Positions 4,812 to 12,916 are shown, numbered from the stretch's first letter. The stretch is 20,370 nucleotides of DNA from a virus (IMGVR_UViG_3300007234_000150:1-20370), one strand, 5' to 3'. A program made the numbers and translations. Notes: generated by a model not told the origin, from the sequence alone.

Positions 4812-5091
4812 GCGCGTTAAAAAACCGTTTGGTACAAAACACCAAGCCACCCCTACCCCCCCTACCCCCCCTGAGAGACGACACTCTTATGGTTGGCCCT
4901 AGGCTAACCATGTTTTGCCCGAATCTTCGATGGACCAACAACATTATATCATTAGTGAACTTTACTCGACCAAAAGCCCTGCTCCCCACCCCCCTAAACA
5001 AGAAAAGAGGGGGTAGGTTCATTGTGCTAGAAAAATTTTCGATATATGGTGTATTATTCGCATTGAACATTCAGCCAAGAGCCACTGCCCT
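4812..5091. other. Non-coding gap before terL with G-rich (minus-strand) tract and dyad
   Basis: No gene seen; open frames here have low-complexity products. It contains two C7 runs joined by TA (4856-4871, minus strand G7-TA-G7), a 23-nt dyad ATGGTTGGCC-CTA-GGCTAACCAT (4889-4911, one G-T wobble), and a C6...G5 complementary pair (4989-4994 with 5009-5013). AT-rich DNA at 5030-5060 with TATTAT (5052-5057) may hold the terL promoter, but no clear -35 box is visible. Confidence 0.45.
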
Positions 5092-6555
5092 ATGACCTTG
5101 CCTTCTTTGCCGGAAGAATCGTTACGCAAGTACGCTAAGTTAGTCCAGCGAGCCAAGCGCTTAGAACAAGCCGAAGCGGCCCGCAGCCATTTTATGGATT
5201 TTACCAAAACCGTTTGGCCGGAGTTTATTAACGGTAGGCACCATCGGATTATGGCGGAGAAGTTTGACCGTATAGCCGACGGATCTTTAAAGCGACTTAT
5301 TGTTAATATGCCCCCGCGCCATACCAAGAGTGAGTTTAGCAGTTACTTGTTACCCGCGTGGTTGATGGGCCGCAAGCCTACCTTAAAGATTATGCAGACT
5401 ACCCACACCGCCGAGCTGGCGTTTAGGTTTGGACGTAAGGTGCGTAACTTAATGAACTCTCAAGAGTACAAGGCTGTGTTTGAGGCCGTGGAGCTACGCG
5501 CCGACAGCCAAGCAGCCGGTCGGTGGGAGACTAGTAAGGGCGGTGAGTATTTTGCGGCGGGTGTGGGTGGTGCGGTTACGGGGCGCGGAGCGGATTTGTT
5601 GATCATCGATGACCCGCATTCCGAGCAAGATGCCCTTTCCCCCACGGCTTTAGAGCATGCGTACGAGTGGTACACCAGTGGTCCGCGCCAACGCTTGCAA
5701 CCAGGAGGGGCGATTGTAATCGTCATGACCCGCTGGGCCGAAAACGATTTAACCGGTAAGTTGTTGCGCCAACAGGCGCGGGATGTCTTAGCCGACAAGT
5801 GGGAGATTGTGGAGTTCCCCGCTCTAATGCCCGAAACGGACGAGCCGCTCTGGCCTGAGTTTTGGGAAAAGAAAGACCTGCTCGCCGTCCGAGGTAGCTT
5901 GTCGGTTGGTAAGTGGCAAGCGCAGTGGCAGCAAAACCCTACCAGTGATGTTTCTGCTATCCTTAAGCGAGAGTGGTGGCAAACGTGGAAGCCCGAAGAG
6001 CCGCCCGCCGTGAGCTACATTTTGCAAAGTTACGATACCGCTTTTAGCAAGCAGACCACCGCCGACTACTCCGCTATTACTACATGGGGAGTGTTCTTCC
6101 CCCAAGATGGCGACCCGCCCAACATTATCCTAATGGATGCCAAACGTGGCAGGTGGGACTTCCCGGAGTTGCGGCGCATTGCAATGGAGGAGTACAAGTA
6201 TTGGGACCCCGAGTGTGTACTAATCGAGGCCAAGGCGTCAGGTATGCCTTTAACCCAAGAGTTGCGCCAAATGGGTATACCAGTGAGCAATTACAGCCCT
6301 AGCCGTGGTAACGATAAGTACACGCGAGTCAATAGCATTGCCCCCTTGTTCGAAAGTGGTTTAGTATGGGCACCTGACAGCCGATGGGCTGAAGAAGTCA
6401 TCGACGAGTGTGCTGCTTTCCCCGCAGGGGAGCACGACGATTACGTGGATACCGTCACCCAAGCCTTGCGCCGTTTTAGGGAGGGTGGTTTTGTACGTCA
6501 CCCAGAAGATTACCAAGACGAACCTGCCGTCCCACGACAAAGGATTTACTACTAA
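5092..6555 (+). CDS. terL: Terminase large subunit
   Basis: This 487-aa protein is the ATP-driven packaging motor and DNA-cutting nuclease, docking on the portal. The N-terminal ATPase has a degenerate Walker A (MPPRHTKSEF, residues 73-82) and Walker B (LLIIDDPH, 169-176) with a following acidic residue. MTRWAENDL (212-220) looks like the coupling motif. The C-terminal nuclease has YDTAF with D315, LIEAKASG with E379, and HDDYVDT with D450/D453, a plausible two-metal RNase H-like site. Length and order are complete. The start at 5092 has only a weak AAGAG before it. The stop overlaps the portal start (TAATG, 6553-6557), so the two are coupled. Family type resembles terminases of marine podoviruses and headful-type phages, but the packaging mode cannot be fixed from this alone. 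Confidence 0.95.
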   Translation: MTLPSLPEESLRKYAKLVQRAKRLEQAEAARSHFMDFTKTVWPEFINGRHHRIMAEKFDRIADGSLKRLIVNMPPRHTKSEFSSYLLPAWLMGRKPTLKIMQTTHTAELAFRFGRKVRNLMNSQEYKAVFEAVELRADSQAAGRWETSKGGEYFAAGVGGAVTGRGADLLIIDDPHSEQDALSPTALEHAYEWYTSGPRQRLQPGGAIVIVMTRWAENDLTGKLLRQQARDVLADKWEIVEFPALMPETDEPLWPEFWEKKDLLAVRGSLSVGKWQAQWQQNPTSDVSAILKREWWQTWKPEEPPAVSYILQSYDTAFSKQTTADYSAITTWGVFFPQDGDPPNIILMDAKRGRWDFPELRRIAMEEYKYWDPECVLIEAKASGMPLTQELRQMGIPVSNYSPSRGNDKYTRVNSIAPLFESGLVWAPDSRWAEEVIDECAAFPAGEHDDYVDTVTQALRRFREGGFVRHPEDYQDEPAVPRQRIYY

Positions 6556-8963
6556 TGGTTACCCCTGTCCGCCCTAGTAACGTAGACCGCGCTTTGCTAC
6601 AAGCTCCTAACGATGCCCTGAGCATTGGCGAGCAAGAGCTCATGGACCAAGAAGACGCTTTCCTTAATGTTACCGTCCAAGACGATGACCAAGGCGGCGC
6701 GTTAGTGGAGTTTGGCCCCGAAGAAGAGATGTTCGGCCAAGAGCCAGACGACTTTTACGGTAATTTAGCGGAGTTAGTTTCCGACGATACGTTGGTCGCC
6801 GTGGCGGCTTATGTCACCGGCTCAGCCGAGGACGATATCGCCAGCCGCCAAGACTGGGAACAAGCCTACACCAAAGGCCTCAAACTGCTTGGCCTACGTT
6901 ACGAGAACCGCACCGAGCCCTTTATGGGTGCCACCGGCGTAACCCACCCCGTTTTGAACGAGGCCGTCCAGCAATTCCAGTCCGGCGCGTACAAAGAGAT
7001 GATCCCCGCTACTGGGCCAGTCAAAGCCAACATTGTTGGTGTGCCCTCCGCAGCTACCGAGCAGCAAGCCCAACGCGTCCAAGACTACATGAACTACCAA
7101 CTGATGTACCAAATGGAAGAATTCGAGCCAGAATTCGACCAAATGCTCTACTTTGTTGGTTTGGCGGGCAGTGCATTTAAAAAAGTCTACATGGATGACA
7201 ATTTAGGTCGCCCCGTAAGCCGCTTTATCCCCGCCGAGGACGTAATAGTCCCCTACACTGCTACCGATCTTCAATCAGCCGACCGCGTAACACACGTTTT
7301 TAAGCTAACCGAGAACGAATTCCGCAAAATGCAGGTAGCCGGAACCTATTTAGACATACAAGTGACTGCTGGCAGTGATTCTGCAGACCAAATCCAAGAA
7401 GAATACGACAAAATAGACGGCGTTAGCCCTGCCAGTGCCGACACCCAACTCACTTTTTACGAATGCCATTGCTACTTGGACATTCCAGAGTACCCAGACC
7501 TCCTCCCAGATGGCGAGGAATCTGGCATTAAACTGCCGTATATTGTTACTGTGTGCAAAGATTCAGGCGACGTAGTCAGCATACGCCGTAATTACCTTAT
7601 GGAAGACCCCCGCAAGGATAAAATACGGCACTTTGTCCACTACAAGTTCACTCCAGGACTCGGGTTTTACGGTTATGGCTTAATTCACTTGTTGGGCAAT
7701 TTATCACGCACGGCTACCAGTACCCTGCGCCAGTTAGTAGACGCCGGTACCTTGGCTAATATGCCTAGCGGGTTCAAGGCGCGTGGTTTGCGCATCGCCG
7801 ACGACGATAATCCCCTCCAGCCAGGAGAGTTTAGGGATGTGGACGTTCCCGGAGGCGATTTACGCGCCAGCATAATCCCGCTGCCGTACAAAGAGCCAAG
7901 TGCGACGCTTTTCCAGTTGATGGGTTTTGTGGTCGAGGCCGCCCAACGGTTTATAGGCACTACCGACATGGGCGTAGGCCAAGGCAACCAAGAGATGCCC
8001 GTTGGCACAACCATTGCTTTGCTAGAACGTGGGGCACGGATAGTCAGCGCCGTACACAAGCGCCTACATAGCAGCCTCAAGCAAGAGTTAAAAATGCTTG
8101 CGGCGTTATTTGCCCAAGACCCCCAACCTTACCCTTACGAGGTAGGGGTGGAAGCGATGATCAAGACGGAAGATTTTGACGCAAGGGTGGATATCATTCC
8201 CGTCAGCGATCCCAACATCTTTAGCATGTCGCAACGAGTGGTTTTAGCCCAAGAGCAGTTGAAATTGGCGCAAGCAGCACCCGAACTCCACAACTTACGC
8301 GAGGCCTACAGCCGTGTTTACACTGCCCTAGGTGTGCAGAACGTGGACCAAATACTCAAGCCCGAGCCGCAGCCGCAGCCTAAAGACCCCGCCACCGAGA
8401 ACCAAGAGGCAAGTGCCGCTGCCGGTGGGCAGGGTAAGTTGCAGGCATTCCCGGAGCAGGATCACCAAGCGCATATTGCGGTACACTTGGCGTACATGAA
8501 CTCCCGCGTGGCGCAGATGCAGCCGCCGGTCCTAATGACTTTGGAAAAGCACATCTACGAGCATCTTGGTTTGCAGGCCCGCGTGATACACGACCAACAG
8601 ATGCAGCAAAATCCGCAAGCACAACAGTTGCCACCCGAGCAGCATGAGGATATGGTTGCCCAAATACAAGCGCAGTTGATCGCCCAGTTCCAGCAGCAGA
8701 ATCCGGCATCGCAACAAGGTGACGAAGATCCGTTGGTGGCAATCAAGAAGCAGGAGTTGGAACTCCGTGCGCAAGACCAAGCAGCAGACCAACAAATCGA
8801 TCAAGAAAAGTTGCGTTTAGACCAACAACGCCAAGCCCAGAACATCGCGTTGGGCAGAGAGCGTATACAATCCAGCGAGGACATTGCAGCCATGCGCATG
8901 CAGCAGTCTGCACAACGGCAAGCCAACCCGCCAACCTTTGGAGGCAGAAATGAAAGACGATAA
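6555..8963 (+). CDS. Portal protein (P22-like)
   Basis: The 802-aa protein forms the dodecameric ring at one capsid vertex through which DNA enters and leaves. The size and layout match P22-type portals: an acidic N-terminal region (1-90), a core starting near residue 95 with ENRTEPFMGATGVTHPVLNEAV (117-138), a middle with IPAEDVIVPY and CHCYLDIPEY, a stem/crown region near GLGFYGYGLIHLLGNLSR, and the GTTIALLERGARIVSAVHKRL helix. The C-terminal ~160 residues are rich in Gln, Pro, Ala and charged residues and look like a coiled coil or barrel helix, as in P22. It follows terL by one-nt overlap and is translationally coupled to it. The next ATG (8950) lies inside its 3' end. Confidence 0.92.
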   Translation: MVTPVRPSNVDRALLQAPNDALSIGEQELMDQEDAFLNVTVQDDDQGGALVEFGPEEEMFGQEPDDFYGNLAELVSDDTLVAVAAYVTGSAEDDIASRQDWEQAYTKGLKLLGLRYENRTEPFMGATGVTHPVLNEAVQQFQSGAYKEMIPATGPVKANIVGVPSAATEQQAQRVQDYMNYQLMYQMEEFEPEFDQMLYFVGLAGSAFKKVYMDDNLGRPVSRFIPAEDVIVPYTATDLQSADRVTHVFKLTENEFRKMQVAGTYLDIQVTAGSDSADQIQEEYDKIDGVSPASADTQLTFYECHCYLDIPEYPDLLPDGEESGIKLPYIVTVCKDSGDVVSIRRNYLMEDPRKDKIRHFVHYKFTPGLGFYGYGLIHLLGNLSRTATSTLRQLVDAGTLANMPSGFKARGLRIADDDNPLQPGEFRDVDVPGGDLRASIIPLPYKEPSATLFQLMGFVVEAAQRFIGTTDMGVGQGNQEMPVGTTIALLERGARIVSAVHKRLHSSLKQELKMLAALFAQDPQPYPYEVGVEAMIKTEDFDARVDIIPVSDPNIFSMSQRVVLAQEQLKLAQAAPELHNLREAYSRVYTALGVQNVDQILKPEPQPQPKDPATENQEASAAAGGQGKLQAFPEQDHQAHIAVHLAYMNSRVAQMQPPVLMTLEKHIYEHLGLQARVIHDQQMQQNPQAQQLPPEQHEDMVAQIQAQLIAQFQQQNPASQQGDEDPLVAIKKQELELRAQDQAADQQIDQEKLRLDQQRQAQNIALGRERIQSSEDIAAMRMQQSAQRQANPPTFGGRNERR

Positions 8964-9150
8964 GATGAAAGGCATGGAAATTGAGATCACGTTTTCTAAA
9001 CCAGAAAAGCGTAAGAAAATGGCTGACGGCGGCACCGCTGTCACTAACAATGCTACTCTAGATGCCACAAGCGACCAAGCTACTAACAGTAAAGTTTGCC
9101 GTGGTGGAGGAGCAGCTTTGCGTGGTACTAAGTTTGCAGGAGTGTTCTAA
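8950..9150 (+). CDS. Small basic phage protein, 66 aa
   Basis: ATG at 8950 follows GGAGG (8940-8944) and overlaps the portal gene by 14 nt. The product MKDDKMKGMEIEITFSK is followed by a KRKKMADGG stretch and ends KVCRGGGAALRGTKFAGVF. This C-terminal pattern (C-R/K-GGG-AA-x-RGTKF-x-G) is one I recall from short proteins next to portal genes in marine phages; its role is unknown. It may be a minor virion or assembly factor. It is flanked by another small gene starting 3 nt after its stop. Confidence 0.75.
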   Translation: MKDDKMKGMEIEITFSKPEKRKKMADGGTAVTNNATLDATSDQATNSKVCRGGGAALRGTKFAGVF

Positions 9151-9152
9151 CC

Positions 9153-9302
9153 GTGGCTTTGAAAAAAGGTTCTTCTAAAAGCACCATTAGTAGAAATATA
9201 TCTACTGAGATGCAAGCGGGTAAACCACAGAATCAAGCCATCGCTATTGCGTTGAGCAAAGCAGGTAAAACACGCACTAAGCGTAAAACAACTAGGAGTT
9301 AA
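9153..9302 (+). CDS. Small basic protein, 49 aa, GTG start
   Basis: GTG at 9153 lies 10 nt after AGGAG (9138-9142). The peptide begins MALKKGSSKSTISRNISTEM and has the pattern AGKPQNQAIAIALSKAGK before a basic tail ending KRKTTRS. The P-x-QAIAIALS-x-A stretch is one I recall from many short phage proteins of unknown function, which makes the gene credible despite its size and start codon. It sits 2 nt after the upstream stop codon and 3 nt before the next GTG, so the three small genes look co-translated. Confidence 0.75.
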   Translation: MALKKGSSKSTISRNISTEMQAGKPQNQAIAIALSKAGKTRTKRKTTRS

Positions 9303-9305
9303 TCC

Positions 9306-9431
9306 GTGACCAAGTTATTAGACAAGATAGGCACCAAGGTGTGGAGTAAGATTCAATTTGCGACTACGGTGCAGATTGGTTTTTGGACGGTATTCCTCAC
9401 TTTAGTCTTTGTTGGACTGTTGTTGACTTAG
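9306..9431 (+). CDS. Small single-TM protein, 41 aa, GTG start
   Basis: GTG at 9306 lies 7 nt after AGGAG (9294-9298). The peptide starts MTKLLDKIGTKVWSKIQFAT, an amphipathic basic helix, and ends in one long hydrophobic helix (TVQIGFWTVFLTLVFVGLLL). It directly precedes the 3-TM holin gene (20 nt), so it may be a lysis-timing partner such as an antiholin or pinholin. That is inference from position and topology only; no family is recognised. Confidence 0.65.
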   Translation: MTKLLDKIGTKVWSKIQFATTVQIGFWTVFLTLVFVGLLLT

Positions 9432-9450
9432 AGTTACAGGGGCACAAAAA

Positions 9451-9939
9451 ATGAACTTAGGCAAGCTGAAGGGACTAATTGGGGCGGTAGCGCCTTCGTT
9501 GGGTGCTGCGATGGGGGGACCTATCGGCGGGGTAGCCAGTAAAGTTATTGCTGAAGTTTTAGGCTGTGCGCCTGAGCCAAAAGCCATAGACAAAGCGATG
9601 CGCGAGGCAGGACCCGAAGAGTTAGTCCGTATTCGTGAGGCCGAGCTCAAGTTCGAAGCCAAAATGAAAGAGATGGAAGTCGACATTTTTGAGTTAGAAA
9701 CCAAAGATAAGCAAGACGCCCGAACGCATTTTGCAACCGACTGGACAGCTAGGCTTATTGGTATAGTCATGGTGGGCTTTTTCTGTAGTTATATCGCCAT
9801 GATTACTATCATGCCGCCAGAGCAAAACTCCATGGAGTTAATCAACCTCGTTTTAGGTTATATGGGTGGTTTGGTGAGCGCCATTATTTCTTTTTATTTT
9901 GGAGCCAGTGCGAGTACCAGTAAAAAAGAGGAAGAGTGA
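9451..9939 (+). CDS. Holin, 3-TM type
   Basis: The 162-aa protein resembles the 3-TM holin family known from gene transfer agents and phages. Residues 4-38 form a Gly/Ala-rich hydrophobic segment (AVAPSLGAAMGGPIGGVASK), 39-95 a soluble charged helix with many Glu/Lys, and TM segments follow at ~101-122 (RLIGIVMVGFFCSYIAMITI) and ~130-151 (INLVLGYMGGLVSAIISFYF). The charged tail STSKKEEE is typical of holins. Holins open the inner membrane at a set time so that endolysin reaches the wall; the lysozyme gene lies 0.5 kb downstream. CAGGGG (9437-9442) precedes the ATG by 8 nt. Its stop overlaps the next start by one nt. Confidence 0.8.
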   Translation: MNLGKLKGLIGAVAPSLGAAMGGPIGGVASKVIAEVLGCAPEPKAIDKAMREAGPEELVRIREAELKFEAKMKEMEVDIFELETKDKQDARTHFATDWTARLIGIVMVGFFCSYIAMITIMPPEQNSMELINLVLGYMGGLVSAIISFYFGASASTSKKEEE

Positions 9940-10412
9940 TGCCTAACCAAAACATAGACCTCGCTGCTTTTTTGGGTAACAACCCTTATTATGCTAATGC
10001 GGTACCACAAATGACCGCCCAGACTGCTGCCCCCGTTGCGCAAACCACTGTTCCTAACTTTGAGAACTACGAGCCTGCTTACCTGACCGACGGCCAGATC
10101 AATGCTATGCGTGGTGGCAACCCCACTAACATAGACACTCCCTCCGTTAGAGGGCTAGACCAAGAAAGATTTAGGGCCGCACCGGTGCAGAATGTAGACC
10201 TCGCTTCTTTTTTGGGTAACAACCCTGCTTACAACCAAACTCCCGCTGCCGCACAACAACCGGCTACCCCTGCCCCATCTAGTGTAACGCTAGGACCTCC
10301 CGGAATGAACTATGGGAACATGGGCGAGCAGTATTTCACGCAAGCTCCTATGGGACCAATGCCTGCTTATCAAAACCCGTATGTAGGTATAGCTGGCTTA
10401 CTTAACAGGTAA
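9939..10412 (+). CDS. Low-complexity protein with duplicated DLAxFLGNNP motif, 157 aa
   Basis: I chose ATG at 9939 (the GTG one codon earlier is also possible), overlapping the holin stop by one nt and preceded by GAGGAAGAG. The protein is rich in Pro, Asn, Ala, Gln and Thr with no predicted fold. It repeats N-(I/V)-DLA-(A/S)-FLGNNP at residues ~5-16 and ~85-96, and each copy has an aromatic residue close behind. At DNA level the two 36-nt copies match at 33 positions and are exactly 240 nt apart (9951 and 10191). Linear repeats in a disordered chain suggest a tethering or scaffold peptide, perhaps a minor virion or assembly protein. I do not recognise a family. Confidence 0.75.
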   Translation: MPNQNIDLAAFLGNNPYYANAVPQMTAQTAAPVAQTTVPNFENYEPAYLTDGQINAMRGGNPTNIDTPSVRGLDQERFRAAPVQNVDLASFLGNNPAYNQTPAAAQQPATPAPSSVTLGPPGMNYGNMGEQYFTQAPMGPMPAYQNPYVGIAGLLNR

Positions 10413-10417
10413 TAATT

Positions 10418-10840
10418 ATGGATAAAGTAGTAGAGATTCTTCGTCGCCACGAGGGAGTACGTTCACACGCCTACAAATGTTCGGCAGGGTATTTGACTAT
10501 CGGTGTTGGGCGCAACATAGACCAAGATGGTGGGTTAGGTCTCTCCGACGACGAAGTAGACTACCTGCTCAGCAACGATATAGACAGGTGCATCAAAGAA
10601 CTGGGTGCTTCTTTTGATTGGTTTAAGCAATTAGACGAAGTCCGCCGCGACGCCATGATAAACCTAGTGTTCAATTTAGGAATGCCCCGTTTAAAACAGT
10701 TTAAAAACGCGCTGGCTGCTATGGAAAGCTGTGATTGGAATACCGCCGCTGATGAACTTTTAGATTCCCGTTGGGCAGCTCAAGTAGGCTCCCGCGCAAC
10801 CGAAGTTTCAACCATGATCCGCATCGGAGAATATGTGTAA
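10418..10840 (+). CDS. Endolysin, T4-type lysozyme (GH24) with Cys at catalytic Asp position
   Basis: The 140-aa protein is a muramidase that cuts the glycan strands of peptidoglycan once the holin opens the membrane. The motif HEGVRSHAYKCSAGYLTIGV aligns with the T4 lysozyme active site: E12 = T4 E11, C21 = T4 D20, T27 = T4 T26. The Glu-8-(Asp/Cys)-5-Thr spacing is fully kept, and Cys at the middle position is known in some family members. No signal sequence or SAR segment is seen, so export depends on the holin. The ribosome binding site is weak (CAGG). Its stop overlaps the next start (TAATG). Confidence 0.88.
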   Translation: MDKVVEILRRHEGVRSHAYKCSAGYLTIGVGRNIDQDGGLGLSDDEVDYLLSNDIDRCIKELGASFDWFKQLDEVRRDAMINLVFNLGMPRLKQFKNALAAMESCDWNTAADELLDSRWAAQVGSRATEVSTMIRIGEYV

Positions 10841-11037
10841 TGTCCGACCTTTACATTTATGAAAAAATGTTGAAGAATGTGCGCCAACGACAAGAGATGA
10901 TTCAAGAAACCATTTGTTATGGTGTTGTTCCAGATTTTGTTGCCTTCAAGGAACTCCGAGGTCGTCTTGGGGAACTTGCCACAACTGAACAGGATCTAAA
11001 AGACCTGCTAAAAGAGGTATCAGATTACGATGAGTGA
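10840..11037 (+). CDS. Small helical protein, 65 aa
   Basis: ATG at 10840 overlaps the endolysin stop by one nt. The product MSDLYIYEKMLKNVRQRQEM continues with VVPDFVAFKELRGRLGELAT and ends in a charged helix LKDLLKEVSDYDE. The F-x-x-FKELRGRL pattern is common in short phage proteins found beside lysis and head genes, but its function is unknown. It is probably an alpha-helical oligomer. It overlaps the GroES-like gene by 8 nt. Confidence 0.75.
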   Translation: MSDLYIYEKMLKNVRQRQEMIQETICYGVVPDFVAFKELRGRLGELATTEQDLKDLLKEVSDYDE

Positions 11038-11515
11038 AATACTCGTGCCATCACATATAGCTCGCGAACAAAAAACTCCTCCTCCCCCAAAACACGTTGA
11101 CAACGGCTTATTGTCCGAGGCTTATGTAGACGCGGATAAAGTTGTGTTAGACCCTAGCAAAATACCAGAAAAGGCATTGGATCGGTTACCCACGCCTACT
11201 GGTTGGCGCATACTCATTTTACCTTACCAAGGTAAAAAGAAGTCCGACGGAGGTATTATCCTCACATCCGAAACCCAAGAAAAAGAGCGCGTAGCTACTG
11301 TTTGTGGTTATGTCTTAAAAGTTGGGCCTTTGGCATATAAGGATTCCGTTAAATTTGGTGACCAAGCCGAACCTTGGTGTAAAAAGGGTGACTGGATTAT
11401 TTTTGGTCGTTATGCGGGTAGCCGTTTTAAAATAGAAGGTGGAGAAGTTCGCCTCCTCAACGATGACGAAGTCCTCGCTAGTATCAATAGCCCAGATGAC
11501 ATAATGCATCTGTAA
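11030..11515 (+). CDS. GroES-like co-chaperonin (Cpn10)
   Basis: Residues ~57-152 of this 161-aa protein match the GroES fold: GWRILILPYQGKKKSDGGII begins the domain, the mobile loop carries IIL (76-78; IVL in E. coli), and GDWIIFGRYAGSRFKIEGGE is followed by VRLLNDDEVLASI at the end. In known phages (for example T4 gp31) such proteins cap the host GroEL to fold the capsid protein. Unlike GroES (~97 aa), residues 1-56 form an extra Pro-rich, charged N-terminal extension of unknown role. The gene lies directly before scaffold and upstream of the capsid gene, which supports a capsid-folding job. ATG at 11030 overlaps the upstream gene by 8 nt. Confidence 0.88.
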   Translation: MSEILVPSHIAREQKTPPPPKHVDNGLLSEAYVDADKVVLDPSKIPEKALDRLPTPTGWRILILPYQGKKKSDGGIILTSETQEKERVATVCGYVLKVGPLAYKDSVKFGDQAEPWCKKGDWIIFGRYAGSRFKIEGGEVRLLNDDEVLASINSPDDIMHL

Positions 11516-11529
11516 CATGGAGCTCTACC

Positions 11530-12444
11530 ATGCCTGAAGAAGTCCAAAATAAAGACCAGAACGATGAAGAAGATATTGTTGTCACGGTGGAAGAAGATTC
11601 TGAAGATTCTGAAGATTCTAAAGAAGAAGCTACCCAAGCCTCCGCTGAAGAAAGCTCTTCCGAAAAACCCAAAAAAGAATCTGACGATGAGTTAGAGAAC
11701 TACACCGAAGGTGTCCAAAAGCGTATTGGCAAACTAACAGCCAAGATGCGTGAAGCCGAGCGACGTGAGCAAGCTGCTTTGGAATATGCGCAAGCTGTCC
11801 AAAAACAGTTGGAAGAGGCTAACAACCGCTCTAAGTCGTTGGATACCTCTTATGTCAACGAGTTTGAAAATCGTGTCAAGACAGAGTCCGAGCTTTTAAA
11901 AGAAACACTTAAAAGAGCGATTGACCGTGGTGACATCGATGCCCAAATCGAAGCGCAACAACGCATTGCTACTTTAGCAGGACAGCAAGAGCGTCTTGCT
12001 TATGTAAAGCAAGAGCAAGAGCGACGCAATGCACAACCCGTTCCACAACAGCAGCCGTATCAACCACCACAAAAAGCAAAGCCCGATCCTCGTGCAGAAG
12101 AGTGGGCAAGCCGTAATGAATGGTTTGGTAGCGACGAGCCTATGACCCTAACGGCTATGTACCTGCATAAGCAATTGACAGAAGTAGAGGGTTTTGATCC
12201 TACTTCCGACGATTACTATGCCGAAATAGATAACCGTATACGCATAGAGTTTCCACATAAGTTCCAAACAGCTAAACCTAAAGCAACCGGAGGACCAAAA
12301 GTGGCCTCTGCGAGCCGAGGGGGTGGGAATGGTAATGGTCGTAGGGAAATCAAACTATCTCCGTCTCAAGTTGCAATTTCAAAAAAACTTGGTATAACTG
12401 AACAACAGTACGCGAAGCAACTGCTCCGCATGCAGAATTCGTGA
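11530..12444 (+). CDS. Scaffolding protein (putative)
   Basis: The 304-aa protein has the features of a phage scaffold: an acidic, Ser/Glu-rich N terminus including EDSEDSEDS (encoded by three 9-nt repeats at 11593-11619), then a long charged coiled coil (~57-170, with many Glu, Arg, Gln), a Pro/Gln linker (QQQPYQPPQ), a conserved block EEWASRNEWFGSDEP, and a basic C-terminal region (SRGGGNGNGRREIKLS) suited to binding the capsid subunit. Scaffolds direct procapsid assembly and then leave. The position between co-chaperonin and the capsid block fits. The ribosome binding site is weak (TGGAG). A minor possibility is a virion protein rather than scaffold. Confidence 0.75.
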   Translation: MPEEVQNKDQNDEEDIVVTVEEDSEDSEDSKEEATQASAEESSSEKPKKESDDELENYTEGVQKRIGKLTAKMREAERREQAALEYAQAVQKQLEEANNRSKSLDTSYVNEFENRVKTESELLKETLKRAIDRGDIDAQIEAQQRIATLAGQQERLAYVKQEQERRNAQPVPQQQPYQPPQKAKPDPRAEEWASRNEWFGSDEPMTLTAMYLHKQLTEVEGFDPTSDDYYAEIDNRIRIEFPHKFQTAKPKATGGPKVASASRGGGNGNGRREIKLSPSQVAISKKLGITEQQYAKQLLRMQNS

Positions 12445-12454
12445 GGAAGGTTAA

Positions 12455-12916
12455 ATGACCGAAAGAAGCCCACGCACATCCCAAACTAGGGAAAAATCCT
12501 CCAGAGCAAAGCCTTGGAGGCCACCGTCAACACTGGACGCACCACCCGCTCCGGAAGGTTTTGTTCATCGTTGGATTCGTGAGTCAATCATGGGTTATGA
12601 CGATAAAAAGAACCTGTCCGCTCGCCTCCGCGAAGGTTTTGAGCTAGTTCGCGCCGATGAGTATCCAGATTTCGAAGCACCAACCGTCCAAGATGGTAAA
12701 CACGCAGGTGTTATTGGTGTTGGAGGACTGGTACTTGGTAGATTCCCAATAGAGACACGTAAACAGCGCAATGATCATTTCCGTCAACAGACGAGAGATC
12801 AAATGACCGCCGTGGACAATGATCTCATGCGGGAGCAACATCCGTCTATGCCTATCATTAAACCTGAAAGGCAGTCTCGTGTAACTTTCGGTGGGAACAA
12901 AGGTTCCTCCGATTAA
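12455..12916 (+). CDS. Conserved head-block protein, 153 aa, function unknown
   Basis: ATG at 12455 follows GAGGAAGG. The product has KPWRPPSTLDAPPAPEGFVH-type N terminus, then WIRESIMGYDDKKNLSARLR, then GGLVLGRFPIE, then AVDNDLMREQHPSMPIIKPE and TFGG at the end. This set of blocks I recall in phages of the same type, always beside scaffold and capsid genes; no biochemical function is known to me. It has no membrane segment and is positively charged overall. It may be a head completion or assembly protein. Confidence 0.75.
   Translation: MTERSPRTSQTREKSSRAKPWRPPSTLDAPPAPEGFVHRWIRESIMGYDDKKNLSARLREGFELVRADEYPDFEAPTVQDGKHAGVIGVGGLVLGRFPIETRKQRNDHFRQQTRDQMTAVDNDLMREQHPSMPIIKPERQSRVTFGGNKGSSD

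Noticed and set aside
4796-5095. 99-codon frame before terL
   Set aside because: Crosses the terminator tail and C-run tracts; no ribosome binding site or recognisable protein.
8380-9068. Minus-strand frames opposite the portal 3' end
   Set aside because: Antisense to a Gln-rich coding region, which commonly yields Leu/Cys-rich open shadows.
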